Shown: positions 22,884 to 35,143 of the stretch, one piece after another
Position numbering within the stretch: position 1 is the stretch's first letter
How the letters are laid out: each line of letters opens with the position of its first letter
Source of the DNA: Theileria orientalis strain Shintoku
Taxonomy: Eukaryota > Apicomplexa > Aconoidasida > Piroplasmida > Theileriidae
Length of the DNA: 64,000 nt
Direction of reading: 5' to 3'
Assembly: GCF_000740895.1 (NCBI RefSeq)
Contig: NC_025262.1
Span: 166,001-230,000, forward strand
The notes under the pieces: generated by a model
Seen by the model: the letters and a program-made list of their open reading frames with translations, nothing else
Told to the model about the DNA's origin: nothing
Databases searched by the model: none
Position numbers and translations under genes: made by a program

Positions 22884-25800
22884 ATGGTTTCCAACCAAAA
22901 TTCTAATATATTCTCCGGGAAACAGCCCGGAGATGTGAATAAGTTGGAAATTATTAATGTTAAAAAATTCCTTCAATCTCGACACCAGGAAATCGATGAA
23001 ATGTTTGAGATACTGAAGAAGAATGATAAACAGGAGAGGGTATTTCAAAAGTTGCCTTTTGTAATGAGGAGAAGGGCCATGTCGCACAATCCGTTTAAGA
23101 TTCCAAAAAATATTCGCATACACATCCTCAGAGAAATGACCAAAAATGCTCCCAAGGTAACACAGACGCTTATATATAGCAATTTATTTATTGATAAGCC
23201 GCATCTAATGTTCACAATGCATTACAGGCCTCTAAAAGGATTAAAAAAAATAAAAGGAAGAAGTTGAATAGGTTAGAGGAATATCAGAAGAGGTACCAGA
23301 AGAACAAGTGGCTTGAAACGCACCTGTATCACGCAAAAAGGTTTAAAATGGATAGCGTTTGGGGGTACAGGCTGGCGCTAACGCCTACACAGAAGTCTAA
23401 AAGGCGCTTTTTACGTTACCTGAAACAGAGATGTGTAATTCATGATCGGTCCTATTTGGAGGTTTTGTCAGTCACAGGAGAGATGAAAGACCTGAAAAAT
23501 GGGTTCAAGCACGTGTTTTCAGACTACTATCTGATGTTTCAAAAAGTTTACACTTCTGGCAATTTAAGGGGCTCATGTTTCTGCTATTCACGAAGAAATG
23601 AGCCGTCTGTTGATACCAACAAAGATCACATGGATGTGGATGGACAGAATTCTGACAAATTCTTTGAAGTGAACGACGAATATGAATTGATAGGACCAGT
23701 AAATTATTTATGGGTCCCCGAAAAAGGTAATTAAACATTAGAAAATTAGAACATAAACTATGTAGACTCGGAGGAGACGAGAACGATTTGGTTATTTGTT
23801 CATCCAGTATCTATATCGCAACTGTTCAGTATTTTATCGCAAAACAAGGAGCTTAAAGTTGACCAGGTAAGTAACTGACGGCGAAATTATTTTTTAGGTT
23901 AACAACCTGGTCAAATTTGAACTTTTTGGGCCGTTGTCACTTATGGCACTGAAAAGTGTGCTAAAGGTTGACGTAAACTATTCTGAGTGCAATCGAATGT
24001 GGCACTCGCTGGACTACAGTCGGTTCAATATTGGCAATTCGCTAACATTGCCACTGTTTATCAGCGTTCCCAAAGCGCATGGAAACTGTAAACTATCATC
24101 CTGGGGGCCAAACAAGTTAAATGAAAGCGCTGAATCTGTAATTTTAGAGCCAGATCAGTCTAAATTGAGCAGTGAAAGACTGCAGTTTTATGAATATAAA
24201 TCCACACCTGCACAAGTCAACGTTAACAATCTCCTTAGAACCAGGAGAAGGAAAGACTATTCTAAATTAGTGGAAAAGTTATTGGAATCTCTATCGAGTA
24301 CTTCTAGCAGGTCGGCAGATAAAGTTAAACAGAAGTCACTCAAAAAGGAACATGATAATGAACAAACTAAGGAAGCAGCTGATGTTAATGATCACAGAGA
24401 CGATAGCAGTGATTTAGGAGAACCTAAAATACCAATATTGGTGATATTTAGGAACACACAGCCGTTTGGAATAGATGTGCTAATGCCGTCCAATAGCAAT
24501 GCAAGTCAACTATGGGTGTATGAATCATTTAGACCTTTTGATAGATACTTATTGATTATAATAGACTATTTGGTCAGATACGGATATTTTCCAACACATA
24601 ATGCTAATGATTAACAGACTGTTGAATCGTCATGGATGTCTGAGTTTCGGATTACACGAGAGGCAACTTATGATGAACCACTACCAAGTGTGTTCGTTTC
24701 CAGAGGATTTCCCGGAAACTGAGCTCGGCGAACGCTATTACAATGATTTATTGAGGTATTTTGGGCTATTTGATTTAAATTGTGTAAATACAGTTGTGCA
24801 CCTTTGTTTAAACACATAGTCTCTAATCACTTGATTACAGGAGTGAAATGGTTAAGTACATTCTGAGGCCTGCGAACAAGAGGGTCAACTACTCCTTTTT
24901 GGGGGTGAACAACGCCTTTGTGTTGCCAGTAAACTTGAACGAGCAGACGCTCAATTTCACACTCGACCTCCAGGAACTTAAGAACTTTAGGAGCTCTCAG
25001 GGCTCGCTTTTTAAATCCAGGCATCTTCTTCTTAGTTCGTTGTGCTCAGGTTCTTATTGACAATTTAATAAGTGTCTTAGGCCTGTATCATTTTCCCACC
25101 AACGAGGACTTCAAAGTGTTACGACCAACGAATTTCCCCTACAACAAGCACAACGTTTACGTCCAGAGACTACTGGATCAAACGCTTGAACTTCTGGGGA
25201 AGAACAGAGAAAACAAAGGTGAGGGCACATCGGAGCCCGGACTTAATCTTAAATTGGGAAGTGACTACTATGTCGCCGTGAAATTAAGCTCATTCAAGGG
25301 AGCTTTGAACCTCCTGAGTAGGCTACACAAGGCAGAGCCGAATGACCTGAAAACAATTCCCCCTGAGGACCTGAAGAGGATTTTAAACAGGAACTTTACG
25401 CTGACGAGCTACATGAGGATAAAGGAGCCGTTTCATGATGAGTTCAAATTGTCGAACCTGAAGGCCATGCTACACACCAAAAACTCGAAAACCTTGGACC
25501 AAGCCTTGGTTCAGAGGGTTTTGGCCGAGATAAACACGAGAGGCATTAAAAATTCGAGGGAAATGATCGGCTTCGTAACTTCAAAAGGTTTACACCCAAA
25601 TGCTCACCTTTATTCAGACACCGTTAGCTCCGGGGTGGGCCTTGTAAAACTGGACGCGCTACTGGGTAGTGTTTACAACACACTATCTGTTTTGGGAGGT
25701 GAGAGGGCACAAAATTCATTTGCAACTTAGATGAAAAATTGAACGGAAGGCTGACCTTAAGCAATCTCAGGGCACTGGTTTGGTTCAGAAATCGGGACTC

Positions 25801-25895
25801 CAGAGAATACTACCTAGGTGGGCGCGCTCTTCAGAAAATATTATTCAGGGGCTGCATCTCTCATTTTCCACGATGTTCTAACTGGAATCCACTAA
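22884..25895 (+). CDS. POP1: RNase P/MRP protein subunit POP1
   Basis: Early exons are 22884-23156, 23228-23726 and 23766-23866, with the next starting at 23898; several later exons run to the stop near 25895. Diagnostic POP1 motifs are RRRAMSHNPFKIPKNIR, WLETHLYHAKRFKMDSVWGY and LALTPTQKSKRRF in the N-terminal region, WLFVHPVS in the middle, CSFPEDFPETELGERYY in the POPLD region and MIGFVTSKGLHPN with ALVWFRN near the end. The final exon gives AASLIFHDVLTGIH. POP1 is the large scaffold protein of RNase P and RNase MRP, which process tRNA and rRNA precursors. Splices around 24480-24650 and 24820-25110 are uncertain. The start MVSNQNSN is the first ATG of the open frame. Confidence 0.88.
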
Positions 25896-26033
25896 TTTAC
25901 GTTCTTAATGATGATATATTGTATAGTTCTCTAGTGCAACCATACACCACATTGGTTCATAAAAAATCGGTTATCTATGTTTATTTGATAAAGTTGTTAC
26001 ATATTTTTTTCCTAACCAAATGTAGTTTAAATA

Positions 26034-28781
26034 ATGCCCGAATCAGTGTTGAATAGAAGGTTCGTTGCCATAGCGTGTGATGAGGATCACATGGCCGGCA
26101 CTTCGCACTCAGAATCCTCCGATTACCACGTGGAGACTCCCAAAAGGGTTAGATCCATTCTAAAAACCATTAGGGAGTCCGAAATTGTGATTGATTCTGG
26201 GCCTGGCTGTTGTTTATGGGATCTTTTACAGCCTGTCGATTGCACTGAGGCTTCCACCAGTAGTTTGTTACTTTGTCACACCAAAAACTACTTGAATCAA
26301 ATCTCCTATTGGACTAAACAGCTGGTTCGACTCACATCACGCAGAACCCAGTCACATAATCATGAACGAACTCTCTTCATGTATCCTCTGGACATTGAAA
26401 CCTACATGACTCCGAAGTCTGAAACTGTGGCAAAGTTGGCTGTCGGAGGTCTTTTGGAACTTTGTAACATAATTATGAGGTCAACGGGCCACGTAAGCGG
26501 CCCCCGCTCCCTCAAAATTTTATTCTCTAAAGAATCTATTAACCACGTGCTAGTTAAACAAGAATCAGGTGAAAATGTGTCATCTAAAAATGAAACATCT
26601 AAGTCTGAGAGTCACTCTGGGTCAACTCAGTCAGATCCTCAACGGCCTGAAAGTGGAGTTTCCGGAGTGAGCTCAAGCTCGGCTCCGGAGTTTGCCAGTC
26701 TTGAAGATCCCGTTAGGAAGGGCTTTGCCATCGTGAGGCCTCCGGGCCATCACGCCACGCCCGATAAGATGATGGGATTTTGCATATTTAACAACGTGGC
26801 CATAGCGGCGAGGCATCTGCAACGCAAACACGGCTTGAGGCGAGTGGCCATCGTCGACTGGGATGTGCACCACGGCAACGGCACGCAGGACATTTTTTAC
26901 GACGACGACAGCGTCTGTTTCATTTCTCTACACAGATATGGCACCGAAGAGGAGTCTTTTTACCCGTACACAGGCTATTGCGATGAGATAGGCGTGGGAA
27001 AAGGGTGTAAATATAATGTAAACATTCCACTCGAGAAGGGGTTCACCAACTCGGATCTGGTTCACTGTTTCAACAGGGTCGTTGTCCCAGTTTTGCAGCG
27101 TTTCAAGCCTGAGTTCATTATAGTTTCAGCCGGATTTGACGCAGCAAAGGACGATCTGTTAGGAGGGTGCAATTTGGACAAGGAGGGCTATTCCTGGGCC
27201 ACAGCACAGCTGTGTGAACTAGCAGAAAAGCACTGCAAGGGGAGGCTGCTGTTGTCCCTGGAGGGAGGATACACCCTCCACAGACTTTCCGAAGACGTTG
27301 AGGCAGTGATAAAGACCCTCGTCACGTACGAATACCGATTCGGTAACCAGCAGCAGTACGTAATCGAGTGCACGGATGATCACGTGTTCGACAGCACAGT
27401 GTCAGTGTGTAACAAGCTGCGTAAGCTGCTCGACCTGGACGACATAGCTGACGAGTTGAAGGAACTGAAAATTACGGATCAGTCCAACGCTAAGCAGCTA
27501 ACATTGAAATCAGAAGTCCCGGATAAAGAAGAGCCCGCACAGCCGAAATTCTACAAGTACCCATATGAGGTGGATAAAAACAAGTTCGTCATAGCAGGGG
27601 GGCACCAGAACCAGTGGATACTGCCACTGAACGGCGACAGAAAACAGGTAATTAAGCTGTGTTCGAAGAAGGAAATTGATTTTTTCAACTGGATCTACAA
27701 GCAAAACGGGCATTCCCTGGAGATTTATAATCAACCAGTTGACGAAGACAAGTTACAATTTGGCAACGGGCCAGAGAGCATAATTAGGACTGGGATAAGG
27801 CTGACCAACCCTACGAAGGAATACGGCAGCACCGGCAAGAACACAGCGATTAACACTGGGACGACTACTCCGAATCACAACACGACTTTAATGCCGAACG
27901 GTACCAAAAGCCTTGAGGCCTTGAACCATAACCTCAAGAAGGTTGCCGCCCTAAATTCCGAGGACAATTCTGGCACTACGAGCAATGAGGTTTCGAAAAC
28001 AGTCAAGAACGAAGAAAACCACGACCTCCAAGACAATCACGACAACAAGGGCGGCGTCAAGAGCAAAGACAACCAAGAACACGAGGACAGCGCGAAGAGC
28101 AAAAACCAGAAGTCGAGCGTCGACAAGAAGGGGTGGAAGTACTCGCTCAAACTCATCAAGCACATGCCCGAGTGCTCGGCGCTATTCGAGCCCTACGTGT
28201 TCGAGAACTGGCAGCTCGGGAAAAAGTGCGCAATCAGGGTAAAAAACGCACTCTACGGGATGAAGGTGCCCTGCGTCATGGACCTCAAGATGGGAACGAG
28301 GCTGTACGGCGACGACTGCACCGACCCGTGCGAAAGGACCATGAAGGAAATCAAGGCGAGCAGCAGGTCCTGCAAGACGCACGGATTCCACATCTCGGGC
28401 ATCTTCAAGTGGGACACCGTCGCGAAAACGGGCGAGTACGTCCCTCAGCAGGTGGTGTACAACGCGCGGTCTGACCAGGAGCTGCTCGAGATGTTCGAGC
28501 TGTACTTCTCGGCTGCGCAGAACGAAGACCAGAGGAGGTCGATCGTCGCCGAGTTCACGGAGAAGGTGGAGAACCTGAAGGTAATCTTCGAGAACCAGAC
28601 GAATTTGGCGCTCTACGGATCAAGTTTGCTCTTCGTGTTCGACGCCACCGCCAAGTCCCACAGGGACAACGTGTTTATCATCGACTTATCGCACGTATCA
28701 TACAACGTGGGTTCCCTTGATCGAGGATATTTGCTTGGACTAACTTCCATTGCGAGACTGTTCAGGTTAACTCAAAACTAG
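26034..28781 (+). CDS. Class II histone deacetylase fused to inositol polyphosphate kinase domain
   Basis: One uninterrupted exon, 915 aa. The deacetylase domain spans about residues 10-440. [20 protein letters not shown] and [11 protein letters not shown] lead to [16 protein letters not shown] (zinc ligands Asp and His), [12 protein letters not shown] (third ligand Asp) and LSLEGGYTL with the catalytic-type Tyr. A low-complexity insert of about 60 residues ([13 protein letters not shown]) sits before the PGHH block. Residues about 490-690 are a charged linker. The C-terminal 220 residues form an IPK-type kinase: [14 protein letters not shown] matches PxxxDxKxG near residue 745, [11 protein letters not shown] near 862 is the SLL motif, and [10 protein letters not shown] near 880 replaces the D-F-A-H metal motif. 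Both catalytic motif sets look intact. The polypeptide links lysine deacetylation with inositol phosphate metabolism; both activities are inferred. Confidence 0.9.
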   Translation: MPESVLNRRFVAIACDEDHMAGTSHSESSDYHVETPKRVRSILKTIRESEIVIDSGPGCCLWDLLQPVDCTEASTSSLLLCHTKNYLNQISYWTKQLVRLTSRRTQSHNHERTLFMYPLDIETYMTPKSETVAKLAVGGLLELCNIIMRSTGHVSGPRSLKILFSKESINHVLVKQESGENVSSKNETSKSESHSGSTQSDPQRPESGVSGVSSSSAPEFASLEDPVRKGFAIVRPPGHHATPDKMMGFCIFNNVAIAARHLQRKHGLRRVAIVDWDVHHGNGTQDIFYDDDSVCFISLHRYGTEEESFYPYTGYCDEIGVGKGCKYNVNIPLEKGFTNSDLVHCFNRVVVPVLQRFKPEFIIVSAGFDAAKDDLLGGCNLDKEGYSWATAQLCELAEKHCKGRLLLSLEGGYTLHRLSEDVEAVIKTLVTYEYRFGNQQQYVIECTDDHVFDSTVSVCNKLRKLLDLDDIADELKELKITDQSNAKQLTLKSEVPDKEEPAQPKFYKYPYEVDKNKFVIAGGHQNQWILPLNGDRKQVIKLCSKKEIDFFNWIYKQNGHSLEIYNQPVDEDKLQFGNGPESIIRTGIRLTNPTKEYGSTGKNTAINTGTTTPNHNTTLMPNGTKSLEALNHNLKKVAALNSEDNSGTTSNEVSKTVKNEENHDLQDNHDNKGGVKSKDNQEHEDSAKSKNQKSSVDKKGWKYSLKLIKHMPECSALFEPYVFENWQLGKKCAIRVKNALYGMKVPCVMDLKMGTRLYGDDCTDPCERTMKEIKASSRSCKTHGFHISGIFKWDTVAKTGEYVPQQVVYNARSDQELLEMFELYFSAAQNEDQRRSIVAEFTEKVENLKVIFENQTNLALYGSSLLFVFDATAKSHRDNVFIIDLSHVSYNVGSLDRGYLLGLTSIARLFRLTQN

Positions 28782-28955
28782 GCCTACCAGTTCAATTTCG
28801 TCGCACATATTCGATATACACCTAAATATTTTACTTATTTTCCAAATACTGGTGCGGTGTGTACATAATTTATTTTAATTCCATGTTACCCTACATACAC
28901 AAAACTTTTTTTGCAACTATTCTATTCCCTACTCAGTTTAGCTATTATTTGTATT

Positions 28956-30963
28956 ATGTTTGACCTGAAATTAGTCATAAATACTAACAAGGACGGTTGG
29001 GGCCCTGACGAGACTGACCAGCAGACTGTGGCCACCTGTCTGGATTCCATAAACAAATTCCCCTTTGAGCCCAGGCTTAAGCTCGACAAGCAGATACACA
29101 TTTGCGATTTTACCTACGGCACCTATCAGGTTTGTTTCATTTCCGTATATGCGCTCCGTGGACTCTAATCTATTTATTCGATTCTAATCCCCTTTTAGAG
29201 AAACACCAGGGAAGGTAGCCGCGCCAATAGATTTAACACCAATACCTACGACGATGAGTTTCAGTTTCAGACTGTGGACAGCAGGACTGTGGTTAAGACG
29301 AGGCCTACCACTCACTACAAGAAGAAGGTTGTGTTGAAGCAGACGACCCAGGCCTTTAACCAGAAGGTCATGGAGGAAGAGCAGCTGCAGTTCTCCAAGC
29401 AAAAACAATAGTAAGTTTATAGATATTCGTCTCTGTGTGTTTTGTCAGTGCTTAGTTTGATTATTTTTGCATTTTTTGGCACTTACTTTAAGTATTATGT
29501 GTATCTTATTGATGTTTGATACGGTTTTAAAATTATGCAACCAATTTACATTCATTTTTAGTCCCGATCTCCGTCGTCAGAAGTATCTGATGAAGAACAG
29601 GTCGCTTAGACTGCCGGTTAGATACCAGGCGCTGAACGAGTGGAGCGTGGAGCCGACGCCAACCTGGAACGTCGTGGCGGAGATACCATTTAACCTTCTC
29701 CTGAAGCAGGAGATGAACAGCAACCTGGTTACCGTGGAGGACCTGTTCTGGAGAGGGAAGCTGGGCGTCTACGACAAAAAGATGGACTACATAACGTCGA
29801 AGACCGAAGTGACTCTGCAGCACCTCTCCAACTCGTTCGACTACTACTGGACGTCGACGCACGACGACGACTGCATTGCAGATGTGCTCCTGGAGACGTA
29901 CAGAGCGTCGTCAAAGCCGAGCGAGGAGGCGGAGGGGCAGGAAGCCTCCGAAAAAAGCGACCCTGAGTCCCCTAAGGAAAAACAGTCTGGCAATATGCCA
30001 CTGCAGGCAGGCTCAGCCAGTTACGACAAGGCAATGAAGATTGAAAAGGAGCTGCTGAAGTACGATAAGATTGTATTGGCAGCAACAGATCAGATATTGG
30101 CAGTGCTAATGACCGCAGCACGTTCCAAATACTCGTGGCACCTTAACATAACGAAGATCGAGAACCAGATTATAATAGATAAGGCGAACGGGTCGATAGT
30201 GGACATGCTCACGGTAAACGAAACGGCACCTGACCCTCCGCAACCAGACTGCGAAATTAAGATAAACAGGCCCGCGTCGCTGCGATACGAGGCAGTAAAA
30301 GTGAACCAGAACCTGAGGCAGCAGGTGCTGATCCCCGACGAGTTCGCAGAAACCTACGACGACCCGCCCTTCGTCGAGGAGTCGGACACGCCTGCGACGA
30401 TCGCCTACAGGTACAGGAAGTTCACGATTCCAGGCTCGCAAAACGCGCAGAACTTTGAAAAACTGCCAATCATGGTCGTGACGCGCTGCGAAGTGCACGG
30501 AAAGCTGCCCGGAACGGACAACTACGCCTACGTCTGCGCCCTCAACGAGTGCCCGAACAAGAACAATAAGAGCTGGAGGTCGCAGATTGAGACACAGAAG
30601 GGAGCACTCCTGGCAAACGAGATCAGAAACAACACGACGAAGCTGCAGAGGTTCGTGGCCTGCGCTAACATGGCAGGCTGCTCAGTGTTCAAGCTGGCCT
30701 ACGTGACCAGGAAATCGCCCATGGACGCGGAAAACCACTCGATCATAGGCGTACACACCCACACGACAGGCAACTTGGCGCTCCAGATGGGATTCAGTCT
30801 GAACAACGCCTGGGGGTCCATCAAGTCCATCGTTCAGCTCATAATAAGGAAGCCTGACGGCCAGTACGTGCTGCTTAAGGACCCGATGAAGCCGATAGTT
30901 AGACTGTATTCCGTGTCGGACGAGGAGGATTTGACGAAAAGTCCAAAGGTCCAAGTTAAATGA
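28956..30963 (+). CDS. EIF3D: Translation initiation factor eIF3 subunit d
   Basis: Three exons are predicted: 28956-29129, 29199-29410 and 29562-30963, 1788 bases (595 aa), phases consistent. The N-terminal NTNKDGWGP motif, DLRRQKYLMKNRSLRLPVRY, WNVVAEIPFNLL, YDKIVLAATDQILAVLM and GCSVFKLAYVTRKSPMDAEN are typical of eIF3d, the cap-binding subunit of the eIF3 complex. The C-terminus loses the long acidic tail of animal homologues and ends TKSPKVQVK. An ATG 45 bases upstream is not in frame as a start codon context; MFDLKLVI at 28956 is the natural start. A small acidic insert (PSEEAEGQEASEKSDPES) is lineage-specific. Confidence 0.92.
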
Positions 30964-31200
30964 CTCCGGTTGAGCGTGTGTTTAACTCCTTAATGTGTTT
31001 AATACAATTGTACCCAATGGGCTTAGAGTTCGTTCCAGTTACTCATATTTTAGTCCAAATACACACAGGCATTTGTGTTATTTACATCTGATTAGTGTAA
31101 TGCCCAAATTCTTTTTTCTAACTTTGAATTTTGTGTTGTATGTGTGGTAGAGTGTTGTTAGAATAAAATGTTTATTGTTTGTGTAAAATGACTAATATAT

Positions 31201-34200
31201 ATGGATTCCGTCCCCTTTAAATACATAATACATGGTTTTTCTATTCTTGTACTATATTTGTCACAGATTCCTGCAGTTGGTATGTGGAAGGCAACTGATA
31301 GGGGTTTCCTAGTTGGCTTTCAACACAGTTTAATGAAAGCCAGAAATTTTAACCGGAAATTAGGGTTTATTTACAATCCGTACGATGTAAATTTCCACTT
31401 CAGATCTGTAAGGTCCCTAAGGAGGCCGAATCCCATTAACGGATTGCTATCCCGCAGAAAAATCATTAGGTTGAATACGGTTGAATCAAATTCAGCTTTC
31501 GATTTGACCCCAAAGCATAAAGATGAGGCGATATTAAATTTTAATAACGAAGGAGTGCATTCTATTCCCTTTTCACCGGACAAGAACGACTCCACTGTAG
31601 ACTATGAGCTTGAGCCCAGTTCTCAAATTTTTGACTACAATCTGCTCAGTAAGAGGGTTGAGCGGATACTTCTGGAGAATTTAAACGACAAGGATGCTAA
31701 AAACCAACTATGTGCACTCAATTGTCTGAACTTGTTCGCTAGTTTCGGGAACTTTGTAGATAGCTTGCTCAAAGCAGGTCTTTTGTCGAACCTTCTGGGT
31801 GTGCTGGAGAAACCGTACAAAAAGAACATTTGGAAACTGGTGAACACGTACATCTGGCCGAACAAACCGCCTCAGGCCTCTGAGCTGTTTTCTGTGCAGG
31901 AGTTGGTGTTGAAGATTCTAATATCGCTGGCGAAAATTTCGGACAAGGTGAGCGGAGAAATGGCCAAAAACGAGGAGCTGAAGGGCCTTCTGCTGAAAAT
32001 ATATTGCGTTTACAACCAGCTGAGGCCACAGCAGGACACCGTCGACTGCCCCGAGGGGGACCGAATGAAGAGCTTGATATCTGAGCTTTTCTTAGAACTG
32101 GGCTACAAGGTTGACGAGAACGTAACCCTGGTATCCCCGAAGGCCAAGGACTCGGAGTCGAAGGATGAAAGTTGGACCTGGGAGAAGATGCTGCCCTTTT
32201 CATCCAGTGAGGAGAACGGGCCAGCAGTGTCCCTGAAGGACTGCCTGATTCCCATAGAAGACCACACACACAAGGCTCGGGGGTCCTATAGCTCGAATTT
32301 AACCTGGATTCCCTACTATTACGCCCCAATAGACTCGAAGCAATCAATCCTGAGGAATTTGAGGATTTACTTGGGGCAGTTAGGTGAAGTTGCGGGTCTG
32401 AGTGACTTGGAAAAGCTGACACTGAAGCAGTCCAAAGTGTCATCGAAGAGCCCACAGCTGCTGGGTCTACTAGCTGTAAATCATAGGCCCAGTTCAGCTG
32501 ATTCCACACATAGAGTCACTGACACAAATGAGTCTGCAAGTGCCGCTTTTTATTTCAATTCGACACTTGGCGTATCGGCCACCGGGGACTCCGAAAGCAA
32601 GTCCGCGGTTGAAATACTGTGTAACATAAATATGGAGCCGTCAGACGAGTTAAACCTGAGCCTTCTAACCAAGAACCTCCTAAATTTTATGCGGACGAGC
32701 GTCGACTTTGGAGTTTTGAACGATATATTTACTGAGCTGTGGGCGCTTTTGGCACTGAAGTCTCCCGAGGTTCTGAACGCCTTGCACTCTGACCTTGACC
32801 TGGATCTGATCTCGGACATATTAAACTACTCCTGCTTCGATTTTGACCCCAACGGGCTTGCTAGAGAGAATTATATGAACGACCACCTCGCAAATAACTT
32901 GGCGAATAACTTGAGGGTGAAGGTCGCAACTGACGAGAGGGCGTCGAACATTTTCGATAGGCTGACGCGGCTGAGGGACCTGGTCAAGGACCACTTTGAA
33001 AATTCGCCAAAGGGCTCTATCGCAAACATGCTTTACAACTTTGTCAGCAATAACAGCAGAGATTCCAGCAAAATCAGCGTAGACCTGGACGAGATTAACA
33101 CGAGAATTGACCGCTGTAAAAGTGAAAGAGTAGAGGCGTTCATGAAAAACAACGTTGAAAGCGCCAAAGTGCTGCAGATGACACTGTTCGGCTTTCTGGT
33201 GGAGCTGATCTACGTAGATGGAAACAGGATTTTTACGAAAATAAGGGACCACGAGAGCCTGATAAACTCAATAAAGAAGGTGCAGAGGTCGACAAAGCAA
33301 CCAGTAAAGAGGGAGGAAATAGATGAGGAGGATTTGGAGAATTACAGGCCACTGATCGACAAACGACTAGAGCTCAAAACTGTGGCAACGACAGTGTTCA
33401 ACCAGGAGAACCTGAACGCTGACCTGAGCGCGTTTGACAGCTACAAGAGGCTCACGCTTAACGGAATTGACTTCTTGGACATAAGACTCAACTCGTGGAA
33501 GAACCAGAAGATGTGCCTGAAGGAGGACCTTGGCACCATATATAACTCCAACAAGCTGCTGAACATTTTGGGCTACCACGACGACAAACTGGGAAACAGG
33601 GGCGTGAGGATCCTCTCGATCGACGGAGGAGGCTCGAAGGGAGTGATAGCGCTCGAGATTTTAGATGCGCTGAACAAACACCTTAATCGGCCCCTCCACG
33701 AGTGCTTCGACATCATCTGCGGCACTTCAACCGGAGGGCTTCTGGCTTCTCTGATAGCCCTGGAGAAGATGCAGGTCTCCGAAATCAAGAACCTCTACGA
33801 CTCGCTCATCAAGAGCATTTTCGTGAGGGACGGCTACCACGTCACGGGGACGAGGCTGCTCATGAAGCAGGCCATCTACGACGACAACATCTTCAAGGAC
33901 ATCCTCAAGACCTCCCTGGAGGAAATAGAGCTCATAGACTACTCAGTAGATCCCACCTGCCCCAAGTTTTTCTGCGTCTCCACCCAGATGGACGTGACGC
34001 CGCTGAGGCCGATTATCTGGCGCAACTACAACTACCACAAGCACGTCTACTCGCTCAGCTCCAAGAGCAGCTACTCCCTCGACGACATCGCGAAGCTGAT
34101 CAGGCTGAACGGCGGGAGCTGCACCATAAGGCTGCGGGACGCCATCAAGGCCACCACCGCCGCCCTCGGCTACTTCCCCCTCTTCGAGCGCAACGGCCAC

Positions 34201-34764
34201 ATGTACGGCGACGGCGCCCTCTATTGCAACAACCCCGCCGTCGTGGCGCTGCTGGAGGCGAAGCTGCTGTACCCAGACCGCCCAATCTCCCTTCTGGTCA
34301 GCGTCGGCAACGGCGTGTGCAAGTTGGGCAACGGCTCCGCCGGCCTGAAGCAGCCCAACGGCGACTCCGGCGTTGAACACGACACGAGGCTCGTCGGTCA
34401 GAGCGAGTACATCAGCAGTCTGCTCCGTCTTCACGAGAACTGCATGGACCACGGCAATCAGCACGGCGCTGCGGCCAAGAAGGAGAACAAGCTTCTGAGC
34501 CTCGAGCAGGTCATCACTCACATTACTTACGCCGCCACCACCTCCGAGATGACGCACTCCGCTCTCGAGTTCACTATGCCCGAAAACGTCTACTTCCGGT
34601 TTTCGCCCGTGATTCCCACTGTGAAGATCGACGAAACCAGCCCTGAGGTTCTCAAGACTCTCAAGGCTCAGACTCGGCAGTACTTGGGTCAGGACGACAT
34701 TCAGGAGCGTCTGGGCCTGATTAGGCGTCTGATAGAAGCATCCCCGGGTCAAGCTCAAGGCTAG
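31201..34764 (+). CDS. Patatin-like phospholipase with signal peptide
   Basis: One exon, 1187 aa. The start MDSVPFKYIIHGFSILVLYL is a hydrophobic signal sequence, followed by a basic stretch (RSLRRPNPINGLLSRRK) that could be an apicoplast transit peptide. Residues about 140-780 are helical, Leu-rich and possibly armadillo-like. The patatin domain is clear at about 800-1050: ILSIDGGGSKGVIALEILDA gives the oxyanion Gly-rich loop, ICGTSTGGLLAS contains the G-x-S-x-G nucleophile Ser, and HMYGDGALYCNNPAV gives the catalytic Asp in D-G-A. All catalytic residues are present. It probably hydrolyses phospholipid acyl chains. Codon use shifts to GC-rich in the last third, which creates long antisense frames. 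Confidence 0.88.
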   Translation: MDSVPFKYIIHGFSILVLYLSQIPAVGMWKATDRGFLVGFQHSLMKARNFNRKLGFIYNPYDVNFHFRSVRSLRRPNPINGLLSRRKIIRLNTVESNSAFDLTPKHKDEAILNFNNEGVHSIPFSPDKNDSTVDYELEPSSQIFDYNLLSKRVERILLENLNDKDAKNQLCALNCLNLFASFGNFVDSLLKAGLLSNLLGVLEKPYKKNIWKLVNTYIWPNKPPQASELFSVQELVLKILISLAKISDKVSGEMAKNEELKGLLLKIYCVYNQLRPQQDTVDCPEGDRMKSLISELFLELGYKVDENVTLVSPKAKDSESKDESWTWEKMLPFSSSEENGPAVSLKDCLIPIEDHTHKARGSYSSNLTWIPYYYAPIDSKQSILRNLRIYLGQLGEVAGLSDLEKLTLKQSKVSSKSPQLLGLLAVNHRPSSADSTHRVTDTNESASAAFYFNSTLGVSATGDSESKSAVEILCNINMEPSDELNLSLLTKNLLNFMRTSVDFGVLNDIFTELWALLALKSPEVLNALHSDLDLDLISDILNYSCFDFDPNGLARENYMNDHLANNLANNLRVKVATDERASNIFDRLTRLRDLVKDHFENSPKGSIANMLYNFVSNNSRDSSKISVDLDEINTRIDRCKSERVEAFMKNNVESAKVLQMTLFGFLVELIYVDGNRIFTKIRDHESLINSIKKVQRSTKQPVKREEIDEEDLENYRPLIDKRLELKTVATTVFNQENLNADLSAFDSYKRLTLNGIDFLDIRLNSWKNQKMCLKEDLGTIYNSNKLLNILGYHDDKLGNRGVRILSIDGGGSKGVIALEILDALNKHLNRPLHECFDIICGTSTGGLLASLIALEKMQVSEIKNLYDSLIKSIFVRDGYHVTGTRLLMKQAIYDDNIFKDILKTSLEEIELIDYSVDPTCPKFFCVSTQMDVTPLRPIIWRNYNYHKHVYSLSSKSSYSLDDIAKLIRLNGGSCTIRLRDAIKATTAALGYFPLFERNGHMYGDGALYCNNPAVVALLEAKLLYPDRPISLLVSVGNGVCKLGNGSAGLKQPNGDSGVEHDTRLVGQSEYISSLLRLHENCMDHGNQHGAAAKKENKLLSLEQVITHITYAATTSEMTHSALEFTMPENVYFRFSPVIPTVKIDETSPEVLKTLKAQTRQYLGQDDIQERLGLIRRLIEASPGQAQG

Positions 34765-35143
34765 GCCTTCACACAAGTTTTGGAGTTTCTGAACTTGTCC
34801 TGTCAATGCAGTAAATAATATTTGAATGGTGTACCACCCCAACCACTGACCATACATGTTATCTACCTTAATATTTATTTGGGTTTATGTTACCACAGTT
34901 TGGGTATGTCGTTACTTTTCTATCAATGTCACTAACTATTCAACACCGTTAGTACCTTTTCAGCAATTAATACCTATTTACCATTCGGCTAATACCTGTT
35001 TATCAGTACACCAATATACCAATAACATGTTACCAATATCATAGTGTGTACGCTTACATTTAAAAAATTAATACACGTCCAAGGCACCGCATACCTCAGA
35101 TTACACAGGCACCCATGCAGACGCTTACGCAGGCGCCGCGGCC
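34765..35143. other. Convergent spacer
   Basis: This 379-base gap separates the patatin gene and the convergent giant membrane-protein gene. It contains a short run of loosely repeated TACC and AATACC units around 34890-35040. No coding potential is supported. It presumably holds the two 3' UTRs. Confidence 0.5.

Noticed and set aside
31769..32509. 246-codon minus-strand frame
   Set aside because: Shadow of the patatin N-terminal half; Ser/Pro-rich with no homology pattern.
33943..34857. 304-codon minus-strand frame opposite the patatin domain
   Set aside because: It is exactly antisense to the catalytic domain, in a GC-rich, biased-codon region that removes stops from the other strand. Its composition (Val/Ala/Gly/Glu-rich) has no motif.
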